DNA of 64,000 bases from Methylobacterium sp. 17Sr1-1 (GTDB lineage Bacteria; Pseudomonadota; Alphaproteobacteria; Rhizobiales; Beijerinckiaceae). The position numbers were made by a program, and so were the translations under genes. Below are positions 26,408 to 35,599 of this stretch, piece by piece; the stretch's first letter is position 1; every line of letters begins with the position of its first letter. The stretch lies in assembly GCF_003173775.1 (NCBI RefSeq), contig NZ_CP029552.1:4529001-4593000 (forward strand), read 5' to 3'. Under the pieces are notes generated by a model. It did no database searches. It was not told the DNA's origin and saw only the letters and a list, made by a program, of their open reading frames with translations.

Positions 26408-26878
26408 ATGACCGAGACGAGTGCGGGACCGATCCACGCCTTCCTCGCCGGCCGCGGCCAAGACGGGCGCGGGCGCTACCTCGCCGAGGTGCTGGCCTTC
26501 GACGATGCCCGCATCGAGGGGGTGCACGACTTCATCCAGTGGTTGTTCCCGCTCAGCGAGCCGAGCCGGGCGGTGCCGGGGGCGCCGGTGCTCGGGGCGG
26601 CGGAGGCGGTCGCGATCCGGGCCGATCCGGCGGCGCGGGCCGGGCTCCTGGCCGCGCGCGACCGGATGCTGCGCTTCTACGCCGGAACCGATGGGTGGCT
26701 GACGGCCTTCGACCACAACCACCTGCGCATCACCCGCATCCTCACCGCCCTGCGGGATCTCGTCGGGCGGGAGGAGGCTCGGACCTTCCACGAGGCCGTT
26801 CTCGGCCTCGACCAGGCGGCAGGCTCCCCGGTGAACCCGAGGAGCCTCGAATATTGGCGACGGGCCGTCGAGGACTAG
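26408..26878 (+). CDS. OGFr_N-like domain protein
   Basis: A 156-residue soluble protein. It begins with an acidic N-terminus, and [34 protein letters not shown] and [18 protein letters not shown] match the conserved core of the opioid-growth-factor-receptor N-terminal (OGFr_N) family, whose bacterial members are uncharacterised. The ATG at 26408 is preceded by GAGGAGG at five bases. Its stop shares the palindromic CTAG at 26875-26878 with the stop of the convergent gcdH, so the two genes overlap tail to tail. Confidence 0.8.
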   Translation: MTETSAGPIHAFLAGRGQDGRGRYLAEVLAFDDARIEGVHDFIQWLFPLSEPSRAVPGAPVLGAAEAVAIRADPAARAGLLAARDRMLRFYAGTDGWLTAFDHNHLRITRILTALRDLVGREEARTFHEAVLGLDQAAGSPVNPRSLEYWRRAVED

Positions 26879-28122
26879 AAGAACGCCTGCAAGCCCGTCT
26901 GCGCCCGGCCCAGGATCAGGGCGTGGACGTCGTGGGTGCCCTCGTAGGTGTTCACCGTCTCGAGGTTCTGGGCGTGGCGCATCACGTGGTACTCGCCCAT
27001 GATGCCGTTGCCGCCGTGCATGTCGCGCGCCTCGCGGGCGATGGCCAGCGCCTTGCCGCAATTGTTGCGCTTGACCAGCGAGATCATTTCCGGCGCCATC
27101 CGGCCCTCGTCGAACAGCCGGCCGACCCGCAACGAGCCCTGGAGGCCCAGCGCGATCTCGGTCTGCATGTCGGCGAGCTTCTTCTGCACCAGCTGGGTCT
27201 GGGCGAGCGGCCGGTTGAACTGCTTGCGGTCGAGCGTGTATTGCCGCGCCCGGTGCCAGCAATCCTCGGCGGCGCCCAGCGCCCCCCAGGAGATGCCGTA
27301 GCGCGCCCGGTTGAGGCAGCCGAACGGACCCTTCAGCCCCGAGACGTTCGGCAGCAGCGCGCTCTCCGGCACCTCGACGCCGTCCATCACGATCTCGCCG
27401 GTGACCGAGGCGCGCAAGCTCAGCTTGCCCTTGATCTTCGGCGCCGAGAGCCCCTTCATCCCCTTCTCCAGGATGAAGCCGCGGATCTGGTTGTCGTGGG
27501 CCGGGGACTTCGCCCAGACCACGAACACGTCGGCGATCGGCGCGTTCGAGATCCAGGTCTTGGCGCCCGACAGGCGGTAGCCGCCGTCGATCTTGTCGGC
27601 CCGGGTCTTCATGCCGGCCGGATCGGAGCCGGCATCCGGCTCGGTCAGGCCGAAACAGCCGACGAACTCGCCCGACGCCAGCTTCGGCAGGTATTTCTTG
27701 CGCTGGTTCTCGTCGCCGTAGGCGTAGATCGGGTACATGACGAGCGAGGATTGCACGCTCATCATCGAGCGGTAGCCGGAATCGACCCGCTCGACCTCGC
27801 GGGCGACGAGGCCGTAGGCGACGTAGCTTGCTCCGGCGCAGCCGTATTCCTCCGGCAGGGTGACGCCGAGCAGGCCGAGCTCACCCATCGCGTTGAACAG
27901 CGAGCGGTCGGTCTTCTCCTCGGCATAGGCCTCGACGATGCCGGGCAGCAGGCGCTCCTGCGCGAAGCTGCGGGCCGAGTCGCGGATCAGGCGCTCGTCG
28001 TCGGTGAGCTGGTCGTCGAGCAGGAACGGGTCGTCCCACCGGAACGCGCCGCGGGTGCCCTCGTGGGGCTTCACCGGGCTCAGGTTGGTCTGGGTCGCGA
28101 CCGCGGCGGACGGGGCGTTCAT
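26875..28122 (-). CDS. gcdH: glutaryl-CoA dehydrogenase
   Basis: FAD enzyme that oxidises and decarboxylates glutaryl-CoA to crotonyl-CoA in lysine/tryptophan and aromatic breakdown. The 415-residue protein shows [75 protein letters not shown], the Arg of [15 protein letters not shown] and the catalytic Glu of [16 protein letters not shown], a pattern specific to GcdH. ATG 28122 is preferred over one six codons upstream. It ends in overlap with the OGFr_N-like gene. Confidence 0.93.
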   Translation of the reverse strand: MNAPSAAVATQTNLSPVKPHEGTRGAFRWDDPFLLDDQLTDDERLIRDSARSFAQERLLPGIVEAYAEEKTDRSLFNAMGELGLLGVTLPEEYGCAGASYVAYGLVAREVERVDSGYRSMMSVQSSLVMYPIYAYGDENQRKKYLPKLASGEFVGCFGLTEPDAGSDPAGMKTRADKIDGGYRLSGAKTWISNAPIADVFVVWAKSPAHDNQIRGFILEKGMKGLSAPKIKGKLSLRASVTGEIVMDGVEVPESALLPNVSGLKGPFGCLNRARYGISWGALGAAEDCWHRARQYTLDRKQFNRPLAQTQLVQKKLADMQTEIALGLQGSLRVGRLFDEGRMAPEMISLVKRNNCGKALAIAREARDMHGGNGIMGEYHVMRHAQNLETVNTYEGTHDVHALILGRAQTGLQAFF

Positions 28123-28240
28123 CTCGTCTCCTCCATGCATTTCGTGCGGGACGTTACCCCGGGTGCGCCGGCTTCGCCAGGATGCGAAACCGCATTCCGC
28201 ACGCGCCAGCCATGCGGGCAGACAGGGGCTGCCGGGCGGA

Positions 28241-28777
28241 TTACTTCACCTGCTGCTTGTCGAGCTTGCGGGCCAGCGTGCGCCGGTGCATCCCGAGCCG
28301 GCGCGCGGTCTCCGAGATGTTGAAGTCGGTCTCGACCAGGGTCTGGTGGATGCGCTCCCATTCGAGGGTCTTGATCGAGGTCGGCCGGCCGTCGAGGGAG
28401 ACGTCGACGTCGCCTTCCGCCTTGGAGAACGCCGCCTCGATGTCGTCGGTGTTGGCGGGCTTGGCGAGATAGTGGCAGGCGCCGAGCTTGATCGCCTCGA
28501 CCGCCGTCGCGATGCTGGCATAGCCCGTCAGCACCACCGTGAGGATGCCCGGATCGTGGTCGTGGAGCGCCTTGACGCAGGCGAGGCCCGATTCGCCGTT
28601 GAGCTTGAGGTCGACCACGGCGTAGGCCGGCGTGCGCTCGGCGAGCAAAGCTTCGAGGGGGGCGAGGCCCGCCAGGCTCACCACGGTATAGCCGCGCCGC
28701 TCCAGCGAGCGGGTCAGGGTGGCGGCGAAGCGGTCGTCGTCCTCGACGATGACGAGCAGGCGGTCGTCGTCGGACAT
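28241..28777 (-). CDS. regA: redox response regulator RegA/ActR/PrrA family
   Basis: Response regulator of the RegB/RegA system controlling respiration and redox balance. The receiver domain (1-120) has the acidic pair EDDD, the phospho-acceptor Asp in [12 protein letters not shown], Thr in VVLTGYAS and Lys in [10 protein letters not shown] short linker leads to a Fis-like [23 protein letters not shown], almost invariant in RegA. The 178-residue size fits. ATG 28777 is chosen; a GTG at 28783 overlaps the regB stop as GTGA and would add two residues. Confidence 0.95.
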   Translation of the reverse strand: MSDDDRLLVIVEDDDRFAATLTRSLERRGYTVVSLAGLAPLEALLAERTPAYAVVDLKLNGESGLACVKALHDHDPGILTVVLTGYASIATAVEAIKLGACHYLAKPANTDDIEAAFSKAEGDVDVSLDGRPTSIKTLEWERIHQTLVETDFNISETARRLGMHRRTLARKLDKQQVK

Positions 28778-28779
28778 CG

Positions 28780-30135
28780 TCACACCGTCAAACTGGAGAG
28801 CGGCAGGCTGATGGTCACGACGGCGCCTCCGTAGCTGCGGTTGCGGGCTTCCACCGTGCCGCCGAGCTTGCGCACGACGTTGACGACCAGGAACAGCCCG
28901 AGCCCGCCGCCGAGGCGCCCCTTGCTCGATGTATAGGGCTGGCCGAGCCGCGCCAGCATCTCGGGTGCGAAACCCGGGCCGCGATCGGTGACCGAGAGCC
29001 GCAGGGTATCGCCGTCGCGCAAGGCAGCCAGCTCGACGAAGTTCGGCGACAGGTCCAGCGCATTGTCGAGGACGTTGAACAGCACCTGCTTGAGGGCGGT
29101 GTCGGAGACGATCTCCTCGTCCTCGCCGAACTCGTCGCGGACCTGGAGGCAGAAGCAGGAGCGCATCCGCCGCCAGTCGCCGACGAGCTCGGTGACGAAG
29201 CCGCGCACGGTGGTGAGATGGGGAGCCTCGCCGCGGGCGGCGCCGGCGGCGAGCAGGATGCCGGTGACGATCGCCTTGCAGCGCCCCACCGCCTCCTGCA
29301 TCTCCTCGATCTCGCGGGCGATGTCGGGAGACGAGGTCAGTTCCGGCATCCGGCGCCAGTCGCCGAGGATCACCGAGAGCGAGGAGAGCGGCGTGCCGAG
29401 CTCGTGCGCCGCCCCGGAGGCGAGGAGGCCCATCCGGACGATGTGGTCTTCTTCCGCCGCGCGCTGGCGCAGGTCGGCGAGCCGCGCATCCTGCCGGCGC
29501 AGGTTGCGCGAGATGCGGGTGACGAACACCGCGATCAGCGCGGCGTCGATGACGAAGCTCACCAGCATGCCGACGAGGTAGAGCCGAAAGAGCTCGCCGC
29601 TGTCGCCCGGCGGCAGCACCAGCGGCCGGTAGGCCAGCATCAGCACGCCGAGCGCCGCGGTGGTGATGGCGACGAGGCCGATCGTCGCCCGGCTGCTCAA
29701 GAGCACCGCCGCGAGGGTGAGCTGGAGCAGGAACAGCGAGGTGAACGGGTTGGTGGCGCCGCCGCTCAGCGAGAGCTGCAGCGTGAGCGCCACCACGTCG
29801 AGGAGGAGGGCCATGAACAGCACCCCCTCGGTGACGCCGCCGCCGCGGGCGATCCAGCCCAGGCTGACGAGGTTGAGGAGGACGAGACCGGCGAGCACCA
29901 CCGCCATCGCCCCGAGCGGCAGGGCGATGCCGAGGCCCGCTTGCGCCACCGCGATGGTGACGACCTGGCCCGCCACCGCGATCCAGCGCAGCTGCACCAG
30001 GAGGAGGAGGTTCTGGCGGCCGCCGTCATGGTCCTCGGGCGCGCCGGACTCGCCGAGACCGGCCAGGGAGCCGATGCCGAGGTGGCGGGCAGCGGTGACG
30101 AGGGTGGCGCGGGCGGTGCGGCGCAGGTCGGTCAT
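28780..30135 (-). CDS. regB: redox sensor histidine kinase RegB/ActS/PrrB family
   Basis: Membrane sensor kinase partner of RegA, 451 residues. Six membrane segments cover about residues 45-225 and include the quinone-binding motif GGATNPF. The H-box is MGLLASGAAHELGTPLSSL. A Cys in AVGRCKAIVTGILLAAG matches the redox-active cysteine of RegB. The ATP domain has NVLDNALDLSP, TDRGPGFAPE and GGGLGLFLV. It is cotranscribed with regA. Downstream on the other side, beyond a family B repeat, SURF1 and cyoABCD are read in the same direction, so this respiratory operon is a plausible target. Confidence 0.95.
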   Translation of the reverse strand: MTDLRRTARATLVTAARHLGIGSLAGLGESGAPEDHDGGRQNLLLLVQLRWIAVAGQVVTIAVAQAGLGIALPLGAMAVVLAGLVLLNLVSLGWIARGGGVTEGVLFMALLLDVVALTLQLSLSGGATNPFTSLFLLQLTLAAVLLSSRATIGLVAITTAALGVLMLAYRPLVLPPGDSGELFRLYLVGMLVSFVIDAALIAVFVTRISRNLRRQDARLADLRQRAAEEDHIVRMGLLASGAAHELGTPLSSLSVILGDWRRMPELTSSPDIAREIEEMQEAVGRCKAIVTGILLAAGAARGEAPHLTTVRGFVTELVGDWRRMRSCFCLQVRDEFGEDEEIVSDTALKQVLFNVLDNALDLSPNFVELAALRDGDTLRLSVTDRGPGFAPEMLARLGQPYTSSKGRLGGGLGLFLVVNVVRKLGGTVEARNRSYGGAVVTISLPLSSLTV

Positions 30136-30160
30136 GGGGATATGACCTGCGCCACCCCGA

Positions 30161-30329
30161 ACCCTCCCCCCTCTGCGGGGGAGGGTGCCCCGCGAAGCGG
30201 GGCGGGAGAGGGGAACCACGCTTCCGGAGAGAACTGAACCGTTCTGAAGGGCGCGAGCTGGATCAGCGTCGCGCTGCCCCTCTCCCGCCCGGCTCCGCCG
30301 GGCACCCTCCCCCGCAGAGGGGGGAGGGT
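30161..30329. repeat. family B paired-hairpin element, copy 2
   Basis: 169 bp, exactly the length of copy 1, with the same ends and the same first 80 bases apart from few changes; the centre (about 30228-30275) is different and itself contains the inverted pair AGAACTGAACCGTTCT. It lies between SURF1 and regB on the minus strand. Confidence 0.9.
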
Positions 30330-30376
30330 TCTCGCGCGTGCGTCCCGTCTCGAACTCATCGCTCCGAAAACCCGCC

Positions 30377-31108
30377 TCACCGCTCCCGCAGCGCCCGATA
30401 CGCCGCATAGCCCGACAACGCCGCGAGCCCGAACCAGGTCAGCGCGTAGATCAGGTGATGGTTGCGGAACGCCACGACGGTCAGCCCGCCGACCGGCGCG
30501 CCCGGCCGGTTGCCGGAGGCGTCCGCGTCGATGAAGTAGGGGGCCGCCGGGCCGAGACCCTTGGCGTCCGCGATCGCCGCGACGTCGCGAGAGTACCAGC
30601 GGTCATGGGCCGGATCGTTGCTGCGCAGGAAGCCGCCGCCGGGCTCAGGGATCCGCAGCAGGCCCGTCACCGTGACGCTCCCCTCCCCGTCTCCCGGCGG
30701 AGGCTGCCAGTCGGGGGGCACGAAGCCGCGGTTGACGAGGATCGTGTCGCCGGCCTCGGTCACGAGGGGTTCGAGCAGCCAGGAGCCGGCGCCCTTCTCG
30801 GTCACCGCCATGGTGCGGACCGCGCGGCCCGAGAGGAAGCGGCCCCGCGCCGTGACGCGGCGGTACTCGTCGGCGTCGCGAGAGATCGTCGGCCACGCGG
30901 CCCGACCGGGTGCCGGGACGGGGGGGCTGGCGAGCCGCGACTCGACGCGGGCGATGAGGTCGAGCTTCCAGGCCCGGCGCTCGACCTGCCAGATCCCGAG
31001 ACTGAGGAACAGGGCGGTCGCGAGCAGCGAGAGCGCCACCAGGAAGAGGCGCTTGCGCCGGGGCGGAGCCGCCCCGGCCGGCTTCACGAGTTGGTCGCTC
31101 GCCGTCAC
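30377..31108 (-). CDS. SURF1 family oxidase biogenesis protein
   Basis: A 243-residue inner-membrane protein that helps heme insertion into subunit I of heme-copper oxidases. Two membrane segments flank a periplasmic domain: the first at about residues 20-40 (FLVALSLLATALFLSLGIWQ, with the WQ hallmark) and the last near the C-terminus (LIYALTWFGLAALSGYAAY). ILVNRGFVP and a late FRNHHLIYALTWF are family signatures. GTG 31108 overlaps the cyoD stop by four bases (GTGA), so it is the last gene of the cyo operon. Confidence 0.93.
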   Translation of the reverse strand: MTASDQLVKPAGAAPPRRKRLFLVALSLLATALFLSLGIWQVERRAWKLDLIARVESRLASPPVPAPGRAAWPTISRDADEYRRVTARGRFLSGRAVRTMAVTEKGAGSWLLEPLVTEAGDTILVNRGFVPPDWQPPPGDGEGSVTVTGLLRIPEPGGGFLRSNDPAHDRWYSRDVAAIADAKGLGPAAPYFIDADASGNRPGAPVGGLTVVAFRNHHLIYALTWFGLAALSGYAAYRALRER

Positions 31109-31515
31109 GGCATGGTGCGCATGTCGCTCGGCGACACCGGCATCATGTTGGTGTTGAGGTGGTACATCACCCAGAGCGAGCCCGAGAGCGCGATCACCAC
31201 CAGCACGATGGTGAAGATCAGCGCCATCATGGTCCAGCCGCCTTCCGAGCGCGCGTTCATGTGCAGGAAGTAGACCATGTGGACCACGATCTGCACGACC
31301 GCGAAGGCCATGATGACGAGCGAGGTGACGCGGGCGTCCGAAAAGACCTCCGCCATCACCAGCCAGAACGGGATCGCCGTCAGGATCACCGACAGGACGA
31401 AGCCGGTGATGTAGCCCCTGCGCGAGCCGTGCCCGGCCTCGTGATGGTCGTGGACGACCTCGACGTGCACGGAGCCGGAATGGACACCGTCGGAAGCGGG
31501 AGCGCGGGCGCTCAT
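31105..31515 (-). CDS. cyoD: cytochrome bo3 quinol oxidase subunit IV
   Basis: Small accessory subunit of the bo3 oxidase, 136 residues with three membrane segments (about 43-65, 70-92, 105-127). [19 protein letters not shown] and [15 protein letters not shown] are typical CyoD. A His-rich N-terminus ([16 protein letters not shown]) precedes the first segment. ATG 31515 overlaps the cyoC stop by four bases. Confidence 0.95.
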   Translation of the reverse strand: MSARAPASDGVHSGSVHVEVVHDHHEAGHGSRRGYITGFVLSVILTAIPFWLVMAEVFSDARVTSLVIMAFAVVQIVVHMVYFLHMNARSEGGWTMMALIFTIVLVVIALSGSLWVMYHLNTNMMPVSPSDMRTMP

Positions 31516-32141
31516 GTCAGGGACCCCATCAGGTAGACGAAGGTGAAGACGCCGATCCAGATCACGTCGAGGAAGTGCCAGAACATGCTCAGGCACATCA
31601 GCCGGCGGCGGTTGGCCTCGATCAGGCCGCGCTGGTGCACCTGCACCATCAGGGTCACGAGCCAGACCAGCCCGAAGCTGACGTGCAGGCCGTGCGTCCC
31701 GACCAGGGTGAAGAACGAGGACAGGAAGGCGCTGCGCTGGGGCGTGGCGCCCTCGTGGATCAGGTGGGCGAACTCGTAGAGCTCGAGGCCGATGAAGCAG
31801 AGGCCGAACGCCCCGGTGATCGCCAGCCAGGCTTGCGTCATCCGCTGGTCGCCCTTCTCCATCTCCAGCATGGCGAAGCCGTAGGTGATGGAGGAGAAGA
31901 GCAGCATGGCGGTGTTCACCGCCACGAGCTTGAGGTCGAACAGGTCCGCTCCGGACGGGCCTGCCGCGTAGTTCCGTCCGAGCACGCCGTACGTCGCGAA
32001 CAGGATCGCGAAGATCAGGCAGTCGCTCATCAGGTAGAGCCAGAACCCGAGCATGGTCCCGCCCTCGGCGTGACCGTGCTCGTCGGCGACGTAGAAGTGC
32101 AGCTCGCCGTCGCTCGCCGTGACCGTGTGTGACTGTGCCAT
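31512..32141 (-). CDS. cyoC: cytochrome bo3 quinol oxidase subunit III
   Basis: Subunit III, 209 residues with five membrane segments. [40 protein letters not shown] and the C-terminal [20 protein letters not shown] are the CyoC/CoxC signatures. It starts seven bases after the cyoB stop on the minus strand and is followed by overlapping cyoD. Confidence 0.96.
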   Translation of the reverse strand: MAQSHTVTASDGELHFYVADEHGHAEGGTMLGFWLYLMSDCLIFAILFATYGVLGRNYAAGPSGADLFDLKLVAVNTAMLLFSSITYGFAMLEMEKGDQRMTQAWLAITGAFGLCFIGLELYEFAHLIHEGATPQRSAFLSSFFTLVGTHGLHVSFGLVWLVTLMVQVHQRGLIEANRRRLMCLSMFWHFLDVIWIGVFTFVYLMGSLT

Positions 32142-32148
32142 GGGTTCC

Positions 32149-34194
32149 TCAGGCTCCCACGGGGGTGGCGGCCGGGGCGAGGGCGAGCGCGCGGGTGCGT
32201 TCGTCCTCGGTCCGCGCCACCTCGTCGGCGGGGATGTAATAGTCGCGGTCGTAGTTGAAGGTGTGGATGATGGTCGCCGCGATCACGCCCACGAAGGAGA
32301 TCGCTGCCAGCCACCAGACGTACCAGACCATGGCGACGCCGAAGACGGTGGCGATGGCGGCGATGATCACGCCCGCGCCGGTGTTCTTGGGCATGTGGAT
32401 GGCCTTGTAGCCCTCCAGCGGACGCTTGTAGCCGCGGCTCTTCATGTCCCACCAGGCATCGCCGTCATGCACCATCGGGGTGAAGGCGAAGTTGTAGGCC
32501 GGCGGCGGCGAGGAGGTCGCCCATTCGAGGGTGCGGCCGCCCCAGGGATCGCCGGTGAGGTCGACGAGCTGCTCGCGCCGCAGGATGCTGACGGCGAACT
32601 GCACGATCATCGCGCCGATGCCGCAGGCGACCAGGAGGGCGCCGAAGGCCGCGATCACGAAGAGCGGCTGGTACTCGGTGCCCGAGAACGAGCTCATGCG
32701 CCGGGTCACGCCCATCAGGCCGAGGATGTAGAGCGGCGTGAACGCCACCCAGAACCCGCTGACCCAGCACCAGAACGAGACCTTGCCCCAGAACGGGTCG
32801 AGGCGGAAGCCGAAGGCCTTCGGCCACCAGTAGTAGATGCCGGCGAAGAGGCCGAACAGCACGCCGCCGATGATCACGTTGTGGAAGTGCGCGACCAGGA
32901 ACAGCGAGTTGTGCAGCACGAAGTCGGCCGGGGGCACGGCGAGCAGCACGCCGGTCATGCCGCCGATCACGAAGGTCAGCATGAAGGCGACGGTCCACAT
33001 CATCGGCAGGTCGAAGCGGATCCGGCCGCGATACATCGTGAACAGCCAGTTGAAGATCTTCGCGCCCGTCGGGATCGAGATGATCATCGTGGTGATGCCG
33101 AAGAACGAGTTGACGCTCGCCCCCGATCCCATGGTGAAGAAGTGGTGCAGCCAGACCAGGTAGGACAGGATGGTGATGACGACCGTGGCGTAGACCATCG
33201 AGGCGTAGCCGAACAGGCGCTTGCCGGAGAAGGTCGAGGTCACCTCGGAGAAGATGCCGAAGGCCGGCAGCACCAGGATGTAGACCTCGGGGTGGCCCCA
33301 GATCCAGATCAGGTTCACGTACATCATCGGGTTGCCGCCGAGATCGTTCGTGAAGAAGTTGGTGCCGACGTAACGGTCGAGGGTGAGCAGCGCCAGCACC
33401 GCGCCGAGCACCGGGAAGGAGGCGACGATCAGGATGTTGGTGCAGAGCGAGGTCCAGGTGAAGACCGGCATCTTCATCATCGACATGCCGGGCGCCCGCA
33501 TCTTGACGATGGTGGCGATCAGGTTGACGCCCGATAATGTCGTGCCCACGCCCGCGATCTGCAGCGCCCAGATGTAGTAGTCGACGCCGGTACTCGGCGA
33601 GTAGGCGATGTTCGAGAGCGGCGGATAGGCGAGCCAGCCGGTGGCCGCGAACTCGCCGACGAACAGCGACATCATCGTCAGGACGACGCCGCCGGCGGTC
33701 ATCCAGAAGCTGAAGTTGTTGAGGAACGGGAAGGCGACGTCGCGGGCGCCGATCTGCAGCGGCACCACGAAGTTCATCAGCCCGGTGACCAGCGGCATCG
33801 CCACGAAGAAGATCATGATCACGCCGTGGGCGGTGAAGATCTGGTCGTAGTGGTGCGGCGGCAGGAAGCCTTCGGCGCCGCCATGGGCGATGGCCTGTTG
33901 CGAGCGCATCAGCACCGCGTCGGCAAAGCCCCGCAGCAGCATGACGAGCCCGAGGATCATGTACATGATCCCGATCTTCTTGTGATCGACGCTGGTAATC
34001 CAGTCGCGCCAGAGCGGGCCCCAGAGCTTGTACTTGGTCAGCACGCCGAGGACGGCGAGGCCGCCCAAAGCCACGACCAGGAAGGTCACCACCACGATCG
34101 GCTCGTGGAGCGGCAGGGATTCGATGGTGAAGCGGCCGAACAGCAGCCGCCACCAATGCGGGTAGGCTTCGATCGGATTGTGCTCGGAATTCAT
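32149..34194 (-). CDS. cyoB: cytochrome bo3 quinol oxidase subunit I
   Basis: Catalytic subunit of the quinol-oxidising, proton-pumping bo3 oxidase; holds low-spin heme b, heme o3 and CuB. The 681 residues include [14 protein letters not shown] (heme ligand His), [19 protein letters not shown] with the proton-channel Glu of the A1 subfamily and the cross-linked His/Tyr region, WLHHFFTMG (CuB His pair) and [18 protein letters not shown] (heme ligands). [11 protein letters not shown] and the long C-terminus fit CyoB and not CoxA. It follows cyoA after 153 bp. Confidence 0.97.
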   Translation of the reverse strand: MNSEHNPIEAYPHWWRLLFGRFTIESLPLHEPIVVVTFLVVALGGLAVLGVLTKYKLWGPLWRDWITSVDHKKIGIMYMILGLVMLLRGFADAVLMRSQQAIAHGGAEGFLPPHHYDQIFTAHGVIMIFFVAMPLVTGLMNFVVPLQIGARDVAFPFLNNFSFWMTAGGVVLTMMSLFVGEFAATGWLAYPPLSNIAYSPSTGVDYYIWALQIAGVGTTLSGVNLIATIVKMRAPGMSMMKMPVFTWTSLCTNILIVASFPVLGAVLALLTLDRYVGTNFFTNDLGGNPMMYVNLIWIWGHPEVYILVLPAFGIFSEVTSTFSGKRLFGYASMVYATVVITILSYLVWLHHFFTMGSGASVNSFFGITTMIISIPTGAKIFNWLFTMYRGRIRFDLPMMWTVAFMLTFVIGGMTGVLLAVPPADFVLHNSLFLVAHFHNVIIGGVLFGLFAGIYYWWPKAFGFRLDPFWGKVSFWCWVSGFWVAFTPLYILGLMGVTRRMSSFSGTEYQPLFVIAAFGALLVACGIGAMIVQFAVSILRREQLVDLTGDPWGGRTLEWATSSPPPAYNFAFTPMVHDGDAWWDMKSRGYKRPLEGYKAIHMPKNTGAGVIIAAIATVFGVAMVWYVWWLAAISFVGVIAATIIHTFNYDRDYYIPADEVARTEDERTRALALAPAATPVGA

Positions 34195-34347
34195 GGCTCA
34201 GCCTGGAGTGCAGGTCGGTCTGTTCGGGGTTGGATCCAGGCAGAACGGCATGGGGCAGCTCTGCTCGGCTCCTTGTTCGCGCATCGCGGTCACCGCCGAA
34301 CCGGTGACCGCTTCGGCACCGGCCGTTCGCGGCCGGTGCGATGGGTT

Positions 34348-35454
34348 TCAGTTCAGGCGCGGCGTCGTGGTGGACGCGGCGGACGTCTTCGAGGCGTTGC
34401 CGAGGCCGTAGGCGTCGGCGGGGGTGCAGAGGGCGGTGACGAAGGTCGCCTGCTGGGTCGCGCCGGTGCCGCGACGAACGGCCTTGTCGTAGGTGAGGCT
34501 CATGACGCTGTGCAGGCCCTCGCGGCCGCCGCCGCCGCGGGCGTCGATCGCCGCCATGTCGTGCATGCACATCTTGGCGCGGTCGACACACATGTTGAGG
34601 ATCGCGTCGTAGAGGTCGGCGTCGACGGTCTTGTAGTAGCGCACCGGCTCCTTCTCGCTCGGGCGCTCGAGCTTCAGGTAACCGGCCCGGTCGAGGCCGC
34701 CGCCCTCCTGCTTGACCTTGGCGACCCAGGCGTTGAACCCGCTCTCGTCGACGCCCTTGAAGGTGAAGCGCATGTGCGAGAACCCGGCGCCGCTGTAATT
34801 GGCCGAGAAGCCCTCGTAGTCGCCGGCCTTGTTGATCACGGCGTTGAGCCGCGTCTGCATGCCCGGCATGGCGTAGATCTGGCCGGCGAGCGCCGGGATG
34901 AACAGCGAGTTCATCACCGAGGAGGAGGTGATGCGGAACTCGATCGGCCGGTCGACGGGGGCGGCGACCTCGTTGAGCGAGGCGATGCCCTGCTCGGGGT
35001 AGAGAAACAGCCACTTCCAGTCGAGGGCGACGACCTGGACCACCAGGGGCTTGCCCGAGACCATCGGGTCGCCGACACTCGAGACGATCGGCTTCGAGGC
35101 GCTGATGCGGCTGACCGACCGGTAGGGATCGAGCAGGTGGGTGCCGAGCCAGGTGAGCGCGCCGAGCGCCACGATGATCAGCAGCGGCGCCGACCAGATC
35201 ACCACCTCGAGACCAATCGAGTGATGGAAATCGGGGTCGTAGACCGCCTTCTTGTTGCCCTCGCGATAGTGCCAGGCGAAGGCGATCGTGAGCGCCATCA
35301 CGGGAATGATGATGAGGAGCATCAGAACCGTGGAGGCGATCAGCAGGTTACGCTGCTGCAGCGCCACGTCGCCGGAAGGCGATAGGAGCACCATATTGCA
35401 TCCTCCGGTCAGGAGGATGAACGGAAGTACGAGGAGGAGGCGCAAGTGTTTCAC
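34348..35454 (-). CDS. cyoA: cytochrome bo3 quinol oxidase subunit II
   Basis: Subunit II, 368 residues. The lipoprotein signal MKHLRLLLVLPFILLTGGC gives Cys19 as lipid site. Two membrane segments follow (about 38-60 and 83-105), then the periplasmic cupredoxin domain with VQVVALDWKWLFLYPEQGIA and NSLFIPALAGQIYAMPGMQT. The CuA ligand set is absent, as expected for a quinol oxidase. The GTG at 35454 is the first codon of the signal. First gene of cyoABCD-SURF1. Confidence 0.96.
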   Translation of the reverse strand: MKHLRLLLVLPFILLTGGCNMVLLSPSGDVALQQRNLLIASTVLMLLIIIPVMALTIAFAWHYREGNKKAVYDPDFHHSIGLEVVIWSAPLLIIVALGALTWLGTHLLDPYRSVSRISASKPIVSSVGDPMVSGKPLVVQVVALDWKWLFLYPEQGIASLNEVAAPVDRPIEFRITSSSVMNSLFIPALAGQIYAMPGMQTRLNAVINKAGDYEGFSANYSGAGFSHMRFTFKGVDESGFNAWVAKVKQEGGGLDRAGYLKLERPSEKEPVRYYKTVDADLYDAILNMCVDRAKMCMHDMAAIDARGGGGREGLHSVMSLTYDKAVRRGTGATQQATFVTALCTPADAYGLGNASKTSAASTTTPRLN

Positions 35455-35517
35455 GGGCAGCCCGGACGATCAGCTTTCGGCTCCTGTCCTGTACGCCCGC
35501 CGGGGCCCCGGGGGGAT

Positions 35518-35532
35518 TGGACGTTTTGTCCA
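35518..35532. promoter_or_regulatory. perfect inverted repeat in the cyoA/MFS divergent region
   Basis: TGGAC-N5-GTCCA lies 64 bp upstream of cyoA and about 70 bp upstream of the MFS gene. Position and symmetry fit a dimeric regulator site, but no regulator is known for it. Confidence 0.4.
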
Positions 35533-35599
35533 GGCCCCCAAAGGACCGGTTCTCCTCTAAGGAAGGGGTCTTCGTAGCGTGACGAAGCAGGATTCCGAT

